Source of the DNA: Jacaranda mimosifolia
Taxonomy: Eukaryota > Streptophyta > Magnoliopsida > Lamiales > Bignoniaceae
NCBI GenBank assembly: GCA_018894105.1
Contig: CM032131.1
Location: 21,805,578-21,869,577 of the forward strand
Direction of reading: 5' to 3'
Length of the DNA stretch: 64,000 bases
The translations under genes were made by a program, and so were the position numbers. Positions 49,781-61,260 of this stretch are shown piece by piece. Positions within the stretch are counted from its first letter, which is position 1. Every line of letters begins with the position of its first letter. The notes beneath the pieces were generated by a model that worked only from the letters and a program-made list of their open reading frames with translations, was not told the DNA's origin and searched no databases.

Positions 49781-50584
49781 TGCCTCCTCTTTGCTACAAA
49801 CTTGGAGAATTCTTGGAGGTGATGGGAGAAATCTATGTGATGACGAGAGTGCAGGAATAGGGTTGCAGTATTTGTAGGCCAAATCTTGCTCTTAAGGTGT
49901 GGTATGCCAGTATGGTATGGGATGTGGGTCCTATAAAAAAACCCCAGCCCGCAAATGTGCGGACTATTTCAAGGATGAGGCACTCTACCTTGAGGTGTGA
50001 TAGTTTTTATCGCACTTTTGCGCTACAACTTTAAATAATTTGTAATTATGACACCGATCAGATAATTTGAAAATAATTAAAAATATTAAATATTAAAAAT
50101 ATATTTATATTAAAATAATTAAAAGAAAAACTAATATATATAATTTGTGTAAAGACGTTGTATTGGAATGAAAAAATAAATAAAAATTTTATGCTAAATA
50201 GAAAAGAGAAAAATAGTCGGATGTTGTATTAAAATAGAGAAAAATTAATTTTTTTTATGCTAAATAAAAAAATATTTTAATCAGGTATATTTTATTCTTT
50301 TATAATTTATCCAAATATTATAATTCATGTTTATGTAAATATTTTCAATACAATAATTTAATTTTATCATTTATATCATCCCACAAAATAAACATAATAT
50401 ATAAAAAATAAAATTATCCTAATCATACTCTCCATCCTTCAGTTCATCCTATCACTTCACATCTCATATCACAAAGTAAGCGGGCCTTAATATATGTACT
50501 AAGTCAAAGATTTTATCCTCATAAAAATGAGTTTCAAAAAGTAAGGAAAGGGGAGCAACTTATATAAGGTAGCTAAAACTCTTA

Positions 50585-50888
50585 CCCATTTGGTTTCATT
50601 TTCAAAATTTCTTTTCACATTTTTCAGTATTTCAAAAATAAAATATATTACTTAATACGTATTTTTACCTGACAATATTTTCATTTTCAAAACACATTTT
50701 TCAATAATTTATATATTTTATCTTTCTATTCTATTATTTCTATCTATCTTCGCCTACTACCTATTAAATTCGATATAATCATTATTTTTCCAACGTTTCA
50801 TCCAGATATAAATTCATTTTTAACTTATTTCCACCAACCACTTTTCAATATTTTGAAAATGATGGGAATGAAAATAAAACCAAACGGG
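50585..50888. mobile_element. MITE with CCCATTTGGTTT/AAACCAAACGGG inverted ends
   Basis: 304 bp bounded by inverted ends CCCATTTGGTTTCATTTTC and GAAAATAAAACCAAACGGG. The flanks CTCTTA and CTCTAA are nearly equal. No coding potential. Confidence 0.8.
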
Positions 50889-50901
50889 CTCTAAAAAAGA
50901 A

Positions 50902-51318
50902 CCCGTTTAGTTTTATTTCCAAATGTCATTTTTATTTTCAGCAATTTCTAAAAGTTGGAAAGTAAGATATATGATGTGATGTGAAAATAAAAATGTATTT
51001 GGATGAAATGTTGGAAAATAATGATTATAATAGTTTGTATGATTGAAAAGTAGGTTAATTTATATTTTTTATATTTTAAAAAATTTATTTTTTAAAATAT
51101 ATGTATATTTTATTAATTTAAAAATGATAGTAGGTAACTTTATGTCAAATCAAATTTAAATTTGATTGATGTGTAATAGGATAATAGGGTAGGTTTAGAA
51201 ATGGATTTTGGGAAGAAAATATGTACTTTTTCTGTTGAAAATTGTGAGAAAGTGTTTGTTTTCAATTTTTATTTCCACAAGAAAATGAAAAGAGGGTTTG
51301 GAAATGAAACCAAACGGG
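50902..51318. mobile_element. MITE with CCCGTTTAGTTT/AAACCAAACGGG inverted ends
   Basis: 417 bp, ends CCCGTTTAGTTTTATTTCC and GGAAATGAAACCAAACGGG. This is the best preserved member of the longer subfamily also seen at 17519, 26833 (inverted) and 36117. Confidence 0.8.
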
Positions 51319-52742
51319 CCGTTACTCTTTGATGTGAAATTAATTATAAATATGACGCCACAAACTTAGGAAACCATTCATATCATTGAGTATCTAATTC
51401 TTTCATAAATGTAAAAGACATGATAGATTGTCAAAAATATTGTCTGAATGGGAAGAATTTATGCCATCCTCGACATTAAGTGGTCCCCTGCGCCCAAATT
51501 GAGTATTTGCTAAGAATATTTTTTATGCTATGTTCTATCGTCAAGCATACACTTCCTTACTACTATCTTAGGTTATGTTTTAGATTAGAGAATTCGAAAG
51601 TTGAGAATTTTAAACTTTAATAATAATTAATTTATTCGAATTTTTTAAGTTACAATAAATTTCAAATTATTGGACTGCAATTCCTATTTTCAACTTATGA
51701 GATGAAAATACAATTTTATTTTGATTTAAAGTTAGATAACATGAGCTTTTTATCCAAAAAAAATTTCTGAGTAAAATTATATAAGGTAGTTTTAATTTTG
51801 TTATTATCATGCTATGGTAGTGTTTTGTTATGCTTTTATCGTCCAATTTTACGAGACAATATATATATATATATATATATATTTAATTTTACAGTTTGGC
51901 TTTTTTTTCATCTTTTAAATGATTTGATATTGGCATTTTTTTAAAATTTTTTTCGACATAGATATATATCTCAAATTTTGATTGAAAGTATCACATGCAC
52001 TTTCATTATTAATATTTGAATTTGGAATTTTTCTTAAATAAAGGAAAAATTGTTGACATAATCTTTTTAATTGGATGCTTTAGGAAATAAAATTCTCCTT
52101 ATATCAATTTTCACTCATTTTCCTCGTAAGTGAGAAATTCCAAGTTGAAAAGTTTTTTTCTTTTTCTTTTTCTTTTTCAAATTGAAGTGGGAATTAATTA
52201 AAAAAATTCCTGTATATTTAACTTAGACCGACCATCATTGCAGTTCGGTGATTCTTTCCTTCTTTCTTTCACAATACAATAATATCTATACTATTAACCA
52301 AAAATAAAAAATAAAAAATTCTAGGTAATGTTTGGATATGTTTTTTGTTTGATTTTATTATGTATTTATTGTGTGTTTTGGGAGAATGAATGTTAAAAGA
52401 TTTGTTAGAGAATTTGAAATGAAGGTTGAGGAATGTAATTGATGTTTGGTTATGTTTTGGAGAATAGTTAAAAAAGGAGTTTGGAGAGTTTTTATACATT
52501 TGGTTATGTTTTGTAGGAGATATTTTATACTGTAGATGTCAAATTAATGTTTTTGTGTTGAAGTTGGGGGTGAAACTGGATTTTAATGAATATTTTAAAT
52601 TGCAAGGATAATAATAAAATATGTTGTGTATATATGTATATATATTTAGTAAATGGATATGATTATATTGTAATTTATAATAATTGATTAAATGATTAAG
52701 TGAGTTGTATTATAATATTTTATGGATCTATTTGTTAGTTGG

Positions 52743-52745
<3 letters not shown>

Positions 52746-52800
<55 letters not shown>
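52746..52800. repeat. (ATT)n microsatellite, about 18 units
   Basis: Uninterrupted TTA/ATT trinucleotide run of about 55 bases. Confidence 0.95.
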
Positions 52801-52801
<1 letters not shown>

Positions 52802-53274
52802 TACGTTTGAGGTTGTTGGAGTAAAAAGGAAGACATATATGTATAATAGAAATCATGTTATATAGAAAAAGAAAAAGAAAATACAAAACAAAAGTCAGCT
52901 TAAAGACGTGTGCGGAACTTAAAAATTATGATAGAAGAAATTCAACAATAGGAAATAAGATGGTAAAATGTAGAGCATAACAAAATGTGTTCGTACACAC
53001 AAAGAAAGTACAGCAACACTCACAAAGAACGAATGATGGGCCAAAACATACGAAACACAAAGACATAAGAAAATTTTTAGCATACCATATGTCCATAGCA
53101 AATACAGAATTAAAATCTAGGAGTTTGTAATAATATTATTTATGTCTGCAAATGGTACATAACAAATAAATCGAACAACATGCTTGTGGGGAGCAATCTG
53201 AGGAGGAGCCATGATGCATGCGTGAAATTATCGAACCTCACACGGGTCTTAAGTGCTAGTGGAGGGTGTTGATG

Positions 53275-56226
53275 TGTAACGCCCCAACTGGGAGTCGCCT
53301 GTCCCATACGAGGCGCTACTCAAATCTATTCCATAGGTCTTCTGAATAACAAAAAATACATTTCTGAAAAATTCAAAGTATTTAATTTCTACGAGCAACA
53401 CCCACCAAAGGTTCAATTGTGAACCAAAATATCATGAATTACACTTAGCACTTCTATCATTCTCATTACCTCATGTGTCGTCGGGCTAGTATATCTTCAT
53501 CACTCGTCCTTATCTGGGGTAAAGAACGGAGAATAATAATAAAACAACGTAAGTCCGAATGACTTAATGAGATAATTTAGCGCTAACACTAGAGTGTTAA
53601 ATTTCTCAAATATAGTTTAGCACTAACAATAGGGTGGTAAATTTCTCAAATATTATATAAGCAACAAGTAGAAGCATTAAAATTCTTAGAAGTCGTGAGA
53701 GAAGATTTTAGTCAAGGTTTAGAGTGATCAATCTCACCACCGTCCCATACTAGTGATGAGACTTCATAAATTCACTTTCTCTCACAAAGGTTTAAATCAC
53801 AATTATGACCACAAGGGGTCAATGTATCACTTGAATAATCACTGGATTTATGTCAAATACTCGAGTTTCAAAGCATAAAATAAAATTAATAATCACTTTC
53901 ACACTTTTGCTATTGGTGGTTCTCCTACTTTATCACTCCACTTTCAAAAACACGAAAAATCATTATTCCTCTAAAGTACCGAGTGATCGGCTCGAACATT
54001 TAATCACTCACTAGGCATGGCTAGTCGCATGCCTGATCTAGCTCATAGGCAACTATCACCAGCTGGCCTACTGAGTAAGGATTTTGTGCATCGTGCACGG
54101 GTATCGACCGAAAGATCTGTCACCGGTGGACCATTCTGCCAAGTTATTTTTCGTAACCGATCCTAGGGCCCACTCCCAAGGGTATCAATATAATCACTAA
54201 TATCACTAAATATGCCCAACAACATTTCACTTAATATGTCACTTCGCCATGTTAAGCATGAAATCACTGATTCAGCCTAAGCTGGTTTTAGACTAGACAT
54301 GGCGAGTAAAAAATAAAAAAAAACATATATATATATATTGAAATCACTTTTCAGCTTCCTCAACACAATCACCAAATATCAGGTAAAACGATATCAATCA
54401 ATATCAATAGAAACACTAAGTATAAAGGGAGATGTGGAGTACTATTTTTTAACACATAGATTGAAAAGAATCAAGCTATCAGAATATATAACAAGTATAT
54501 ATGTTTTTTCCCCAGTAAAGGAATCTCATATTATTAAGTATAAACTCACCTGGCAAATGCAAAAGAATTCCTAGCTGTATGGACACTCAAGCCCTGGTTT
54601 CCTAATCGAATCGAGAACTATCATAAGATAACCCAAGTTATCATTCTATCAATCCTCTTATTCTCAATTATAATTATAGTTAATGTCTTTATCACACTTA
54701 AGGTTATTCTAACACTCGAGCTCAATTGTATCTTATCTCAAATAGCCTTAATCCTCCAACTATATGATACTTCAGTATTACAAAACTCTACCTAGTCGAG
54801 CCCAATCATTCTGATTTTATTGTCTTAATGTTTTAACCATCCTAATAGCTTTACGTGCTCGAGCCAACTCAATCCTAAAACTATCCCCAACAAACTCAAT
54901 TCGTTACTTTATTTGTTTACAGTACATGATGAGGGTTCAGGTTCCTAAATCAATTAGGTTTTACGAGTTTATCAGGTCCAGGTTTGATAATACATTTTCG
55001 TTATAACGTTTATACAACTTAATTTTGTAATTTAAACTTAAATCCCTCCTCATAAAATAACAGGTCGTATTATCAAGTCCAAGGACAAAGACTTAAATCA
55101 ATATTTCTTAACTTACCCAGCTTAAGCCTTGTAATCAGTTTGTGCAATACTTATAATATGTTAAATTATATTTTAATAATCTTAGTTGATAAGGTAATTA
55201 AACTTCAATCCGAAAATTCAATTACACTTAACAAATTAATCAAATCAAAATTCGATTATTGAAAATTACCCAAATTGGATCAAATTGACATCCAATCTCA
55301 AGCCGGGAATAGCCCAGACAAGTCCAAAATTAATTTCTAAGCAATCTGCCCAGATGCCGCCGCTGCTTGAGATATGAACTAACACCACCACTGGGTGCGT
55401 CTCGGTGAGAGCATCAAAACCCCTATCTCAATTTTACCAACCACCAATGATTAGGCCATCAATTGGGCGTTCAAAGCTGCGGCCAAGCCCTAGCACTGTC
55501 GACCACTACCACAGCGCATCAAAACCCCAAATTAACCTCACCAACCCTTTGCACATAGCCCTACGACCAAAACCCTCCTAGTCCCCATCCATTTCCATCG
55601 CCAGAAGTGGTGGAACTGCCACCACCGCCGACGCTCCCTTTTTTCGGCTGTTTCACCGGTTGTTTTGGGTGAAACTTGGTATGGGATTGATCCTTGAACT
55701 GAGGGAAAGGCATTTATCGGATTAGTTTAGCATTTTCTGGCAGTTTTTGGGTGATTCACAGCCGGGGTAGGTATGGGGTTGATTTTGGGGATTAGACAAA
55801 CTTTTGTCCTCAATTGTATATATATGAAACATTTTTTAGCCTTCTCATTTTCATCCCCAAAACTTCTGACCGACTTCAATTTCACCCCTAAAAGTTTTAA
55901 TCGCCTTCTATTTGGTCCTTAGCCTTCAATTGGGTCCTCTAACTTTTATTTCTTACACATTGACCCCTAATATTTCTTTAATTCCAGTCAATTAGGTCCA
56001 AATTGATTTATTTTAAAGTCCTTAATCTTCTATTTCTCTCACATTGACCCCCCTAAACTTCATGATTTTAAACAATCAAGTCTTTCTCTTATTTTCAATT
56101 TAATCCTTCAATTGTAATTATTTAATTCTAGATTTTTAACTAACTCTAACCCGAAAATTAATTTAGTCAAGCTTATTGATTCCCCATTTTATTATATTTC
56201 AAGATTTCAAAATTCAGGGTGTTACA
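53275..56226. mobile_element. Solo LTR, Ty3/gypsy Tekay/Del-type, TSD TGATG
   Basis: It begins TGTAACGCCCCAACTGGG and ends GGGTGTTACA. TGATG at 53270-53274 recurs at 56227-56231. At 2952 bp it parallels the 23939-26827 copy in length, termini and order of conserved blocks (CTTATCTGGGGTAAAG near 53511, a GTCACCGGTGGACC block near 54119, a CCGCC-rich section from 55340). No gag-pol interior is present. It is probably the outcome of LTR-LTR recombination. Confidence 0.88.
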
Positions 56227-56502
56227 TGATGAATCTCATGCTTTCCCACTATCAGATAGGTCGGCTGCATGTTTGTCAGTAAATATATACCGTAGCATGA
56301 TGTATAGGGGCCCTCCAAATGCACAAAAGTAGCTATGTTTGATAGTCTCCTGAATGAGGTACATTACAATTTTCAATGTGTGACGTGAGCTGTGTATATA
56401 TGTACATATATTATGTGAAATGAAAAAAATGGTACATTTAACTTATATTCCCAACATGCACCCAGTACTGTGCGTTAATATGCACCACCGTGGTGTCAGC
56501 AT

Positions 56503-56765
56503 TTACCGCACCTTAGGTATAGTCATGTACTCCACAAATGCGTAGTAGCGGCCATGCAACCTCTGAATCTTCATCTTAACTCCATCAACTGTCCTCACAC
56601 TCCTGAACATTCTATACATACATCGTGTAATGTGGGAGCACTCATCTATAGTGATCTCCCAGTTAAAGATGTCACGGGAGGGCACAACATTCATCAAGTA
56701 AGTGATTAGGACAACCTCCTCCTAAGGCCTCCAATGGGGATCATGAATCATACCATATGCAGGCA
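56503..56765 (-). pseudogene. Myb/SANT-like domain remnant
   Basis: The minus-strand reading runs HDPHWRP, one stop, EEVVLITYLMNVV, then FRSVRTVDGVKMKIQRLHG and RYYAFVEYMTIPKV. The W..EE..L start and the VKxKIxxLxxRY block fit the Myb/SANT-like fold found in plant proteins associated with PIF/Harbinger elements. It is short and has a stop, so it is not a working gene. It lies just beyond the solo LTR. Confidence 0.45.
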
Positions 56766-57403
56766 CATTACAAGTCGGTGGTGTCCCATTAGATAATCCT
56801 AGCATAGTCTATGGTCGTAATGTTAATATTGTGATGTCAAGAAATAAATTTAACAGCAAACATGGTATGTCCATTCATCACGTACAGTAAACATTACCAA
56901 CAATAAATACGAAGTCTGTAGTGCATACAGTCATTTAGGGTACAATTAGTATGATACATAATAATAATACAAGAAGAATACAATAAAATCAAGATGAGGA
57001 AGGTGGTCGGTCCAGTGTGCGACCCGTACTAACTTTGCCGTGTCAGACGAGCCACATCGTCTCAATAGTCTTGTGCCAATTCATCGATCAATATTAGACC
57101 ACGACGTGACAGGGCTAACTCTCAAACCCCTATTGATGCTGCCATTTGAGCCATTAGGCACATCTGCTTTAACTCGATTCGAGCGAGAATGTGGGATGTC
57201 GAGCCTAGATGACCCCTACAAGCATAAAGAACTATGTGTTGCACCTCAACTTGATACTATGGTCGGGTGTTCCTGCCAATACAACTAGACCGTCACATCT
57301 GTCGTGTTGGCTTGAGCGATAGGCAATTTGTTGTGGTCTGTCACGCGGCATACAGATCTCAGATAGGAGGTTGTATATAGTCTCTTCATATAACCAATAA
57401 CGG

Positions 57404-57850
57404 TCAGCTATTGGTTATGGAACACATATAATCATACAACATCAACATGAACCTAAAGATAGAAGTGCAAACTATTCTGACTGCTTGGAGCTCTGCTCGC
57501 ATAATTATATGCAAGAAAATGTCATTGGTTAATGGCTCATAGAAGACGTCAAGATTCTCGACGATCGCCTTCATTGTGTCGTAGCGCTCCTTAAGCTCAT
57601 TAAGTTTCTTCTTTACAAAATCAGTCGGGTATGAACGCTGAAAGTGCCGGCCAGGTTTGTTAGCTGTGTCGGGCATGCATATCTGTACGTACTATTCATC
57701 CATTAGAGAGTTAATTGTGTTAGCGTCAAGTAGCATCATAAAGCACTCTTCCACATTGAGGCCCCATACATTTGCAATGTCGTTGCTAGCACCATCCATC
57801 GATGCACCCCTACTCATAACTGCAGGATTTGATGATCGTATGCAGTAGAA
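57404..57850 (-). pseudogene. Second Myb/SANT-like domain remnant
   Basis: The minus-strand reading gives NVEECFMMLLDANTINSLMD, a stop, then MPDTANKPGRHFQRSYPTDF and VKKKLNELKERYDTMKAIVE. Its GRxF...VKxKLxxLxxRYxxM pattern parallels the 56503-56765 remnant and Myb_DNA-bind_3-type domains. The two may be exons of one decayed gene with tandem Myb/SANT domains, or separate copies. Function cannot be assigned. Confidence 0.45.
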
Positions 57851-58649
57851 ATGAAAATTAAAAATAACACATATAATAGATCTGATTATGTTACAAAACA
57901 GTATGATAAGGCAATATTAAGTGTTATGGAAGTACATGAACCTGGCAGTTTCAACCCAGAGTATGGTCATACATATAAAATCTTAAATAAGACTGCTAGC
58001 AGAAGCAACAAAACAAGCAAAAAATACATATACAGCAACCACATAAGGGCAATACCAACATAGGGCCCATAGGACGTGCTAGATGCAGTGGTGTGTGCTA
58101 ATCAGTTCGCACAAATCTGTGCTCACCGCAAGGAGGGCCACCCGACGGTACAACCCCAGAAGAATCACCTGTGGATGTAGAGATGCTATAAGTACCAAGC
58201 GATAAGGCAGCACTGAATGGTTGATGTTGCCACTATACACCTGCCACCTCGGCACATCCATTGTCTGCCCATGTGAAGCTGCGTGGGTGGTCAACATTAG
58301 CTGGGCAGAAAAAATAATGTCTGCAGCTCTTTTCTGTCCTAGCCATAATGACTCACATAGGGCTGGCACCGCATGCGCACATGGGAGGATCGAACTTACT
58401 CATCATTTAGCCAAATCATAATAAACATCTCATTACATAAATTATAGAACCATATTTTTATCATGTTACAATGCGAATAGAAAGACAAAGATAAATCACA
58501 TATCACACACCTTGAAATTTACAAATATTAAGACAACCGGTATTATCACGTGGCAACAGTTATGTTCAGTACAAAAGATTAAGTAATGAAAATAAGTTCT
58601 AAAATAGGACTCGTACAACAACACACATACAACATGGCATGGTGGCATT
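57851..58649. other. Spacer 3' of the Harbinger transposase
   Basis: Moderately balanced base composition with short open frames on both strands; none has a recognisable motif. It probably belongs to the same decayed element. Confidence 0.4.
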
Positions 58650-59935
58650 AAGAACTTAATATAAACTCGTCGATGCCTCTCGGCCTACATCCATTGTGCC
58701 AGTGTAGCCCTAAATTCAGATTGTGCTTGTATCTCCTACTGGCTCGGGTGACCACAGTGGTAGAAGGTCTCGCAATCGGGTCAAGTTTAGGATCTGGTGT
58801 CGTGAAAATGTTGTCATTCTGACTAAACTTATGGATGAAATTATGCACCACACAATATGTCATGACAATATTAGTCTACCGAGCAACCATATAGCTCGGC
58901 ATACCCCAAGCTACAATTTGGAATCGCTTCTTAAGAATCCCGAACGTACGTTCTATGGTATTCTTCAGTCGAGCGTAGCGATGGTTGAATAGCTCCTTTG
59001 GCCTACTATATATGGGGGCACCATCGAACTATCAGAGGTGGCACCAGGACTGCCTAAATGGGGATAAGAAGCACATATAGTTCGTGAAGCCAATATCAAC
59101 GAGGTAATACTTTCCTATATGAAAAATGATGCGTTAGTGTAGTCTAGGCAGTAGTGGAACAATATAAAATTTGTACAACATATATATACAAATATGTATC
59201 GTTATTAGAATTGAGTCGTGATACTAGTAGGAGGAAGGGAAATGCAGGATCACTTTGGATTGTGTTTAGCAAGATCCTCGCATCATTGGCACTACCCTCT
59301 CAACCCACATACACATACATAAATATTTGGTAAAAGTCGGCTATGGCGAGGACATTTTAGGAGACGTTCCCTTTTCGGGAAGGATATACATTCTGTCTAC
59401 GAACAAGTACCCAAGCCGTAACCAATGTGCCCTCGATTTCCCCCACTGCACCTTATGGATCAAATGTGAGAAGTTTAGGTACAAAAGATTATTAGATGGA
59501 TAGCATACTAAGATTTGATCCTTTACGTATTTCATACCTGAAAATACAGGAAGAAATTGGGATTCGAGTGAATCTGATGAGGTACCTTATTAAAATTTGG
59601 GGGAGTCATGAGCTTAGGTGTAACACATTAAGCGCCCTAATTACACAACATACACGGTGATTAACCTCTCTAAAGAGTGCTGAAAATGCTCCATGATATT
59701 CCTCTATCATTGATGTCTGCAAACTGTCTACATAAACATTGCAACCTCCTCAGTAGGTGAAACCTGACACTATCGCTTTTGAGGTAAGAGCCCACGACTG
59801 GTTAATTCATGGACCAATGTCATGAATGTGGGCTTTGTCATGCAGAGTTGTCGTAGAATCGCTCAGGGTGGCCATCCATTATCTCGCCAACCCAATCCAT
59901 CCCACAGAGCATAGATGTGTTGCGTGGCATTCTAT
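58650..59935 (-). pseudogene. PIF/Harbinger DDE transposase, decayed
   Basis: Translating the minus strand across frames gives the family order. First come MDWVGEIMDGHPERFYD and MTKPTFMTLVHELTSRGLL (59770-59900), the N-terminal helical part. Then EGTLVTAWV..RKGNVS (about 59370-59440) and GSANDARILLNT (about 59285), then KYYLVDIGFTN (about 59105) and LKNTIERTFGILKKRF (about 58925-58970), and finally YCVVHNFIHKF (58835-58863). These are the DDE_Tnp_4 blocks. The E of NTIERTF is kept, whereas the position of the first catalytic Asp (usual GAIDGT) reads GEIEGT. Several stops and frameshifts, and an intron-like insertion at 59110-59260, make it inactive as it stands. Confidence 0.85.
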
Positions 59936-60289
59936 CAATGTATAGATTAGGCTATAATACATATGTGATGAATAATACATCATCAACTCCATTGGATACA
60001 TTACTATCGAGCGTGCTAGGTGATCCTTTGCTAAATTCTAAGTCATCATCTGGTGGTGGCATCGAGCTCGATTCACTAGCCATCTATGTGAACAAAACAG
60101 TCATCATACGCAATGTGGAATTTCATAAATATAGTACTACATAGGCATGTCATAAAAATCCGTACAATGAGCGATTACATGATCATAAGTTAGTTACCAA
60201 TAAGTTCATACATGCCAATGCATTAATAAAGTAAACAAACAAGTTCAAAACACGACAACAACAACATAAGTCCTTAACAAGAGTTGATG

Positions 60290-61260
60290 GAAGGTGGACT
60301 AGGGAAAGTGGCAGTGGGTCTAATTGCCTAGGGACTCAACCCACATGCGCTTCTCTCTATAATCAAGTTGCAGGAAAAAAGTTCTCACCATTGCACTCTG
60401 AAGAGCATTTATAGCCCTTCCAAACAAGTGGTCTAGTAAGCCCTCAATTCGTCTCATGCATCAACACACTCGGCGATTGACTCGAGCTTTCGTCCATTAT
60501 GCTATCCCATTTGTTTAGGGCTTCCTCCAATTGATCTTGCCTTTCCCTAGCATAGAACTTCCTTTCTTTGCTTCTCCGTCATGAGGAACCCTCCCTCTGA
60601 GTACCGGCGGTGTCGTCAAAGTCATCACGAGATGAAGTTGAACGTTTGGACCTACCAGTACTACCTTTAGTCATATTATCGCTCCCACTCCGATTACTGT
60701 TTGTGGTTAGGTGGGGCTGAGTAGAAGACCTTGCACTGGACCCTGAGGCAACATTTTTTAAGAACATCTCAGTATAGTAATCATAACATGGTAAGTTGTG
60801 GTTCATTAACAAGGTATGGTTCGGGTGCTCCTATAATACCATAAAAAGCATTATTATATGAGTAATTGATAAGATTTTACAAATATAAGATCAAAAATTT
60901 ACCGAGAGCTAGTGGGCGATGTGATCCTCGCTAGTCGTGATCGTGTTTCGCTAGTAATCCCAACCACAGCCTGCGCCATTCGTTAACAAGGAATGAAACA
61001 TTCGCCACAATGCACATAGTCTATTCCATTTTTGCTTAAACTGCTTAACAGTGTACATTTATGCAGGTTGTAGTTCCATATTCATCTTGTGGCAAATCTT
61101 ATTCCAGGTGTACACTGAGAACGTGGTGGAAAGAAGTTGACCAACTTGGAATTCGTTGTACGCGAACTCGATTAATAATTTCTCATTAGCGAATGACCAT
61201 CGCACGTATCCCGACCTAATACCCTCGAATTACGTATTGTGTGATCCATCATCTCCGTAT
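60290..61260 (-). pseudogene. PIF/Harbinger ORF1 (Myb/SANT DNA-binding protein), decayed
   Basis: The minus-strand reading begins near 61250 with FAYNEFQVGQLLSTTFSVYT and WNKICHKMNMELQ, then QFKQKWNRLCALWRMFHSLL with GCGWDY, the trihelix Myb/SANT domain of Harbinger ORF1. A Ser/Thr-rich linker follows in an open stretch (60579-60812, GSSARSSTQPHLTTNSNRSG), then RQDQLEEALNKWDSIMDESS (about 60470-60540). In active elements this protein brings the transposase to the DNA ends and the nucleus. It is on the same strand and upstream of the transposase, the normal layout. Stops near 60955 and 61060 break it. Confidence 0.75.

Larger units (their letters stand above)
49781..53274. other. UGT upstream region and gene-less stretch
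   Basis: The first 200 bases are the UGT leader and promoter without a clear TATA box. Two adjacent MITEs follow (50585-50888 and 50902-51318). Repeats: AT run 51861-51882, CTTTTT units near 52160, an ATT array 52746-52800. No gene seen. The last 130 bases belong to the sequence that continues after the solo LTR. Confidence 0.55.

Noticed and set aside
48342..49877. Plus-strand frames opposite the UGT
   Set aside because: Antisense shadows of the glycosyltransferase exon.
49781..49882. N-terminal extension of the UGT to 506 residues
   Set aside because: The extended frame begins at TTG, not ATG; the first ATG at 49780 gives the normal family N-terminus.
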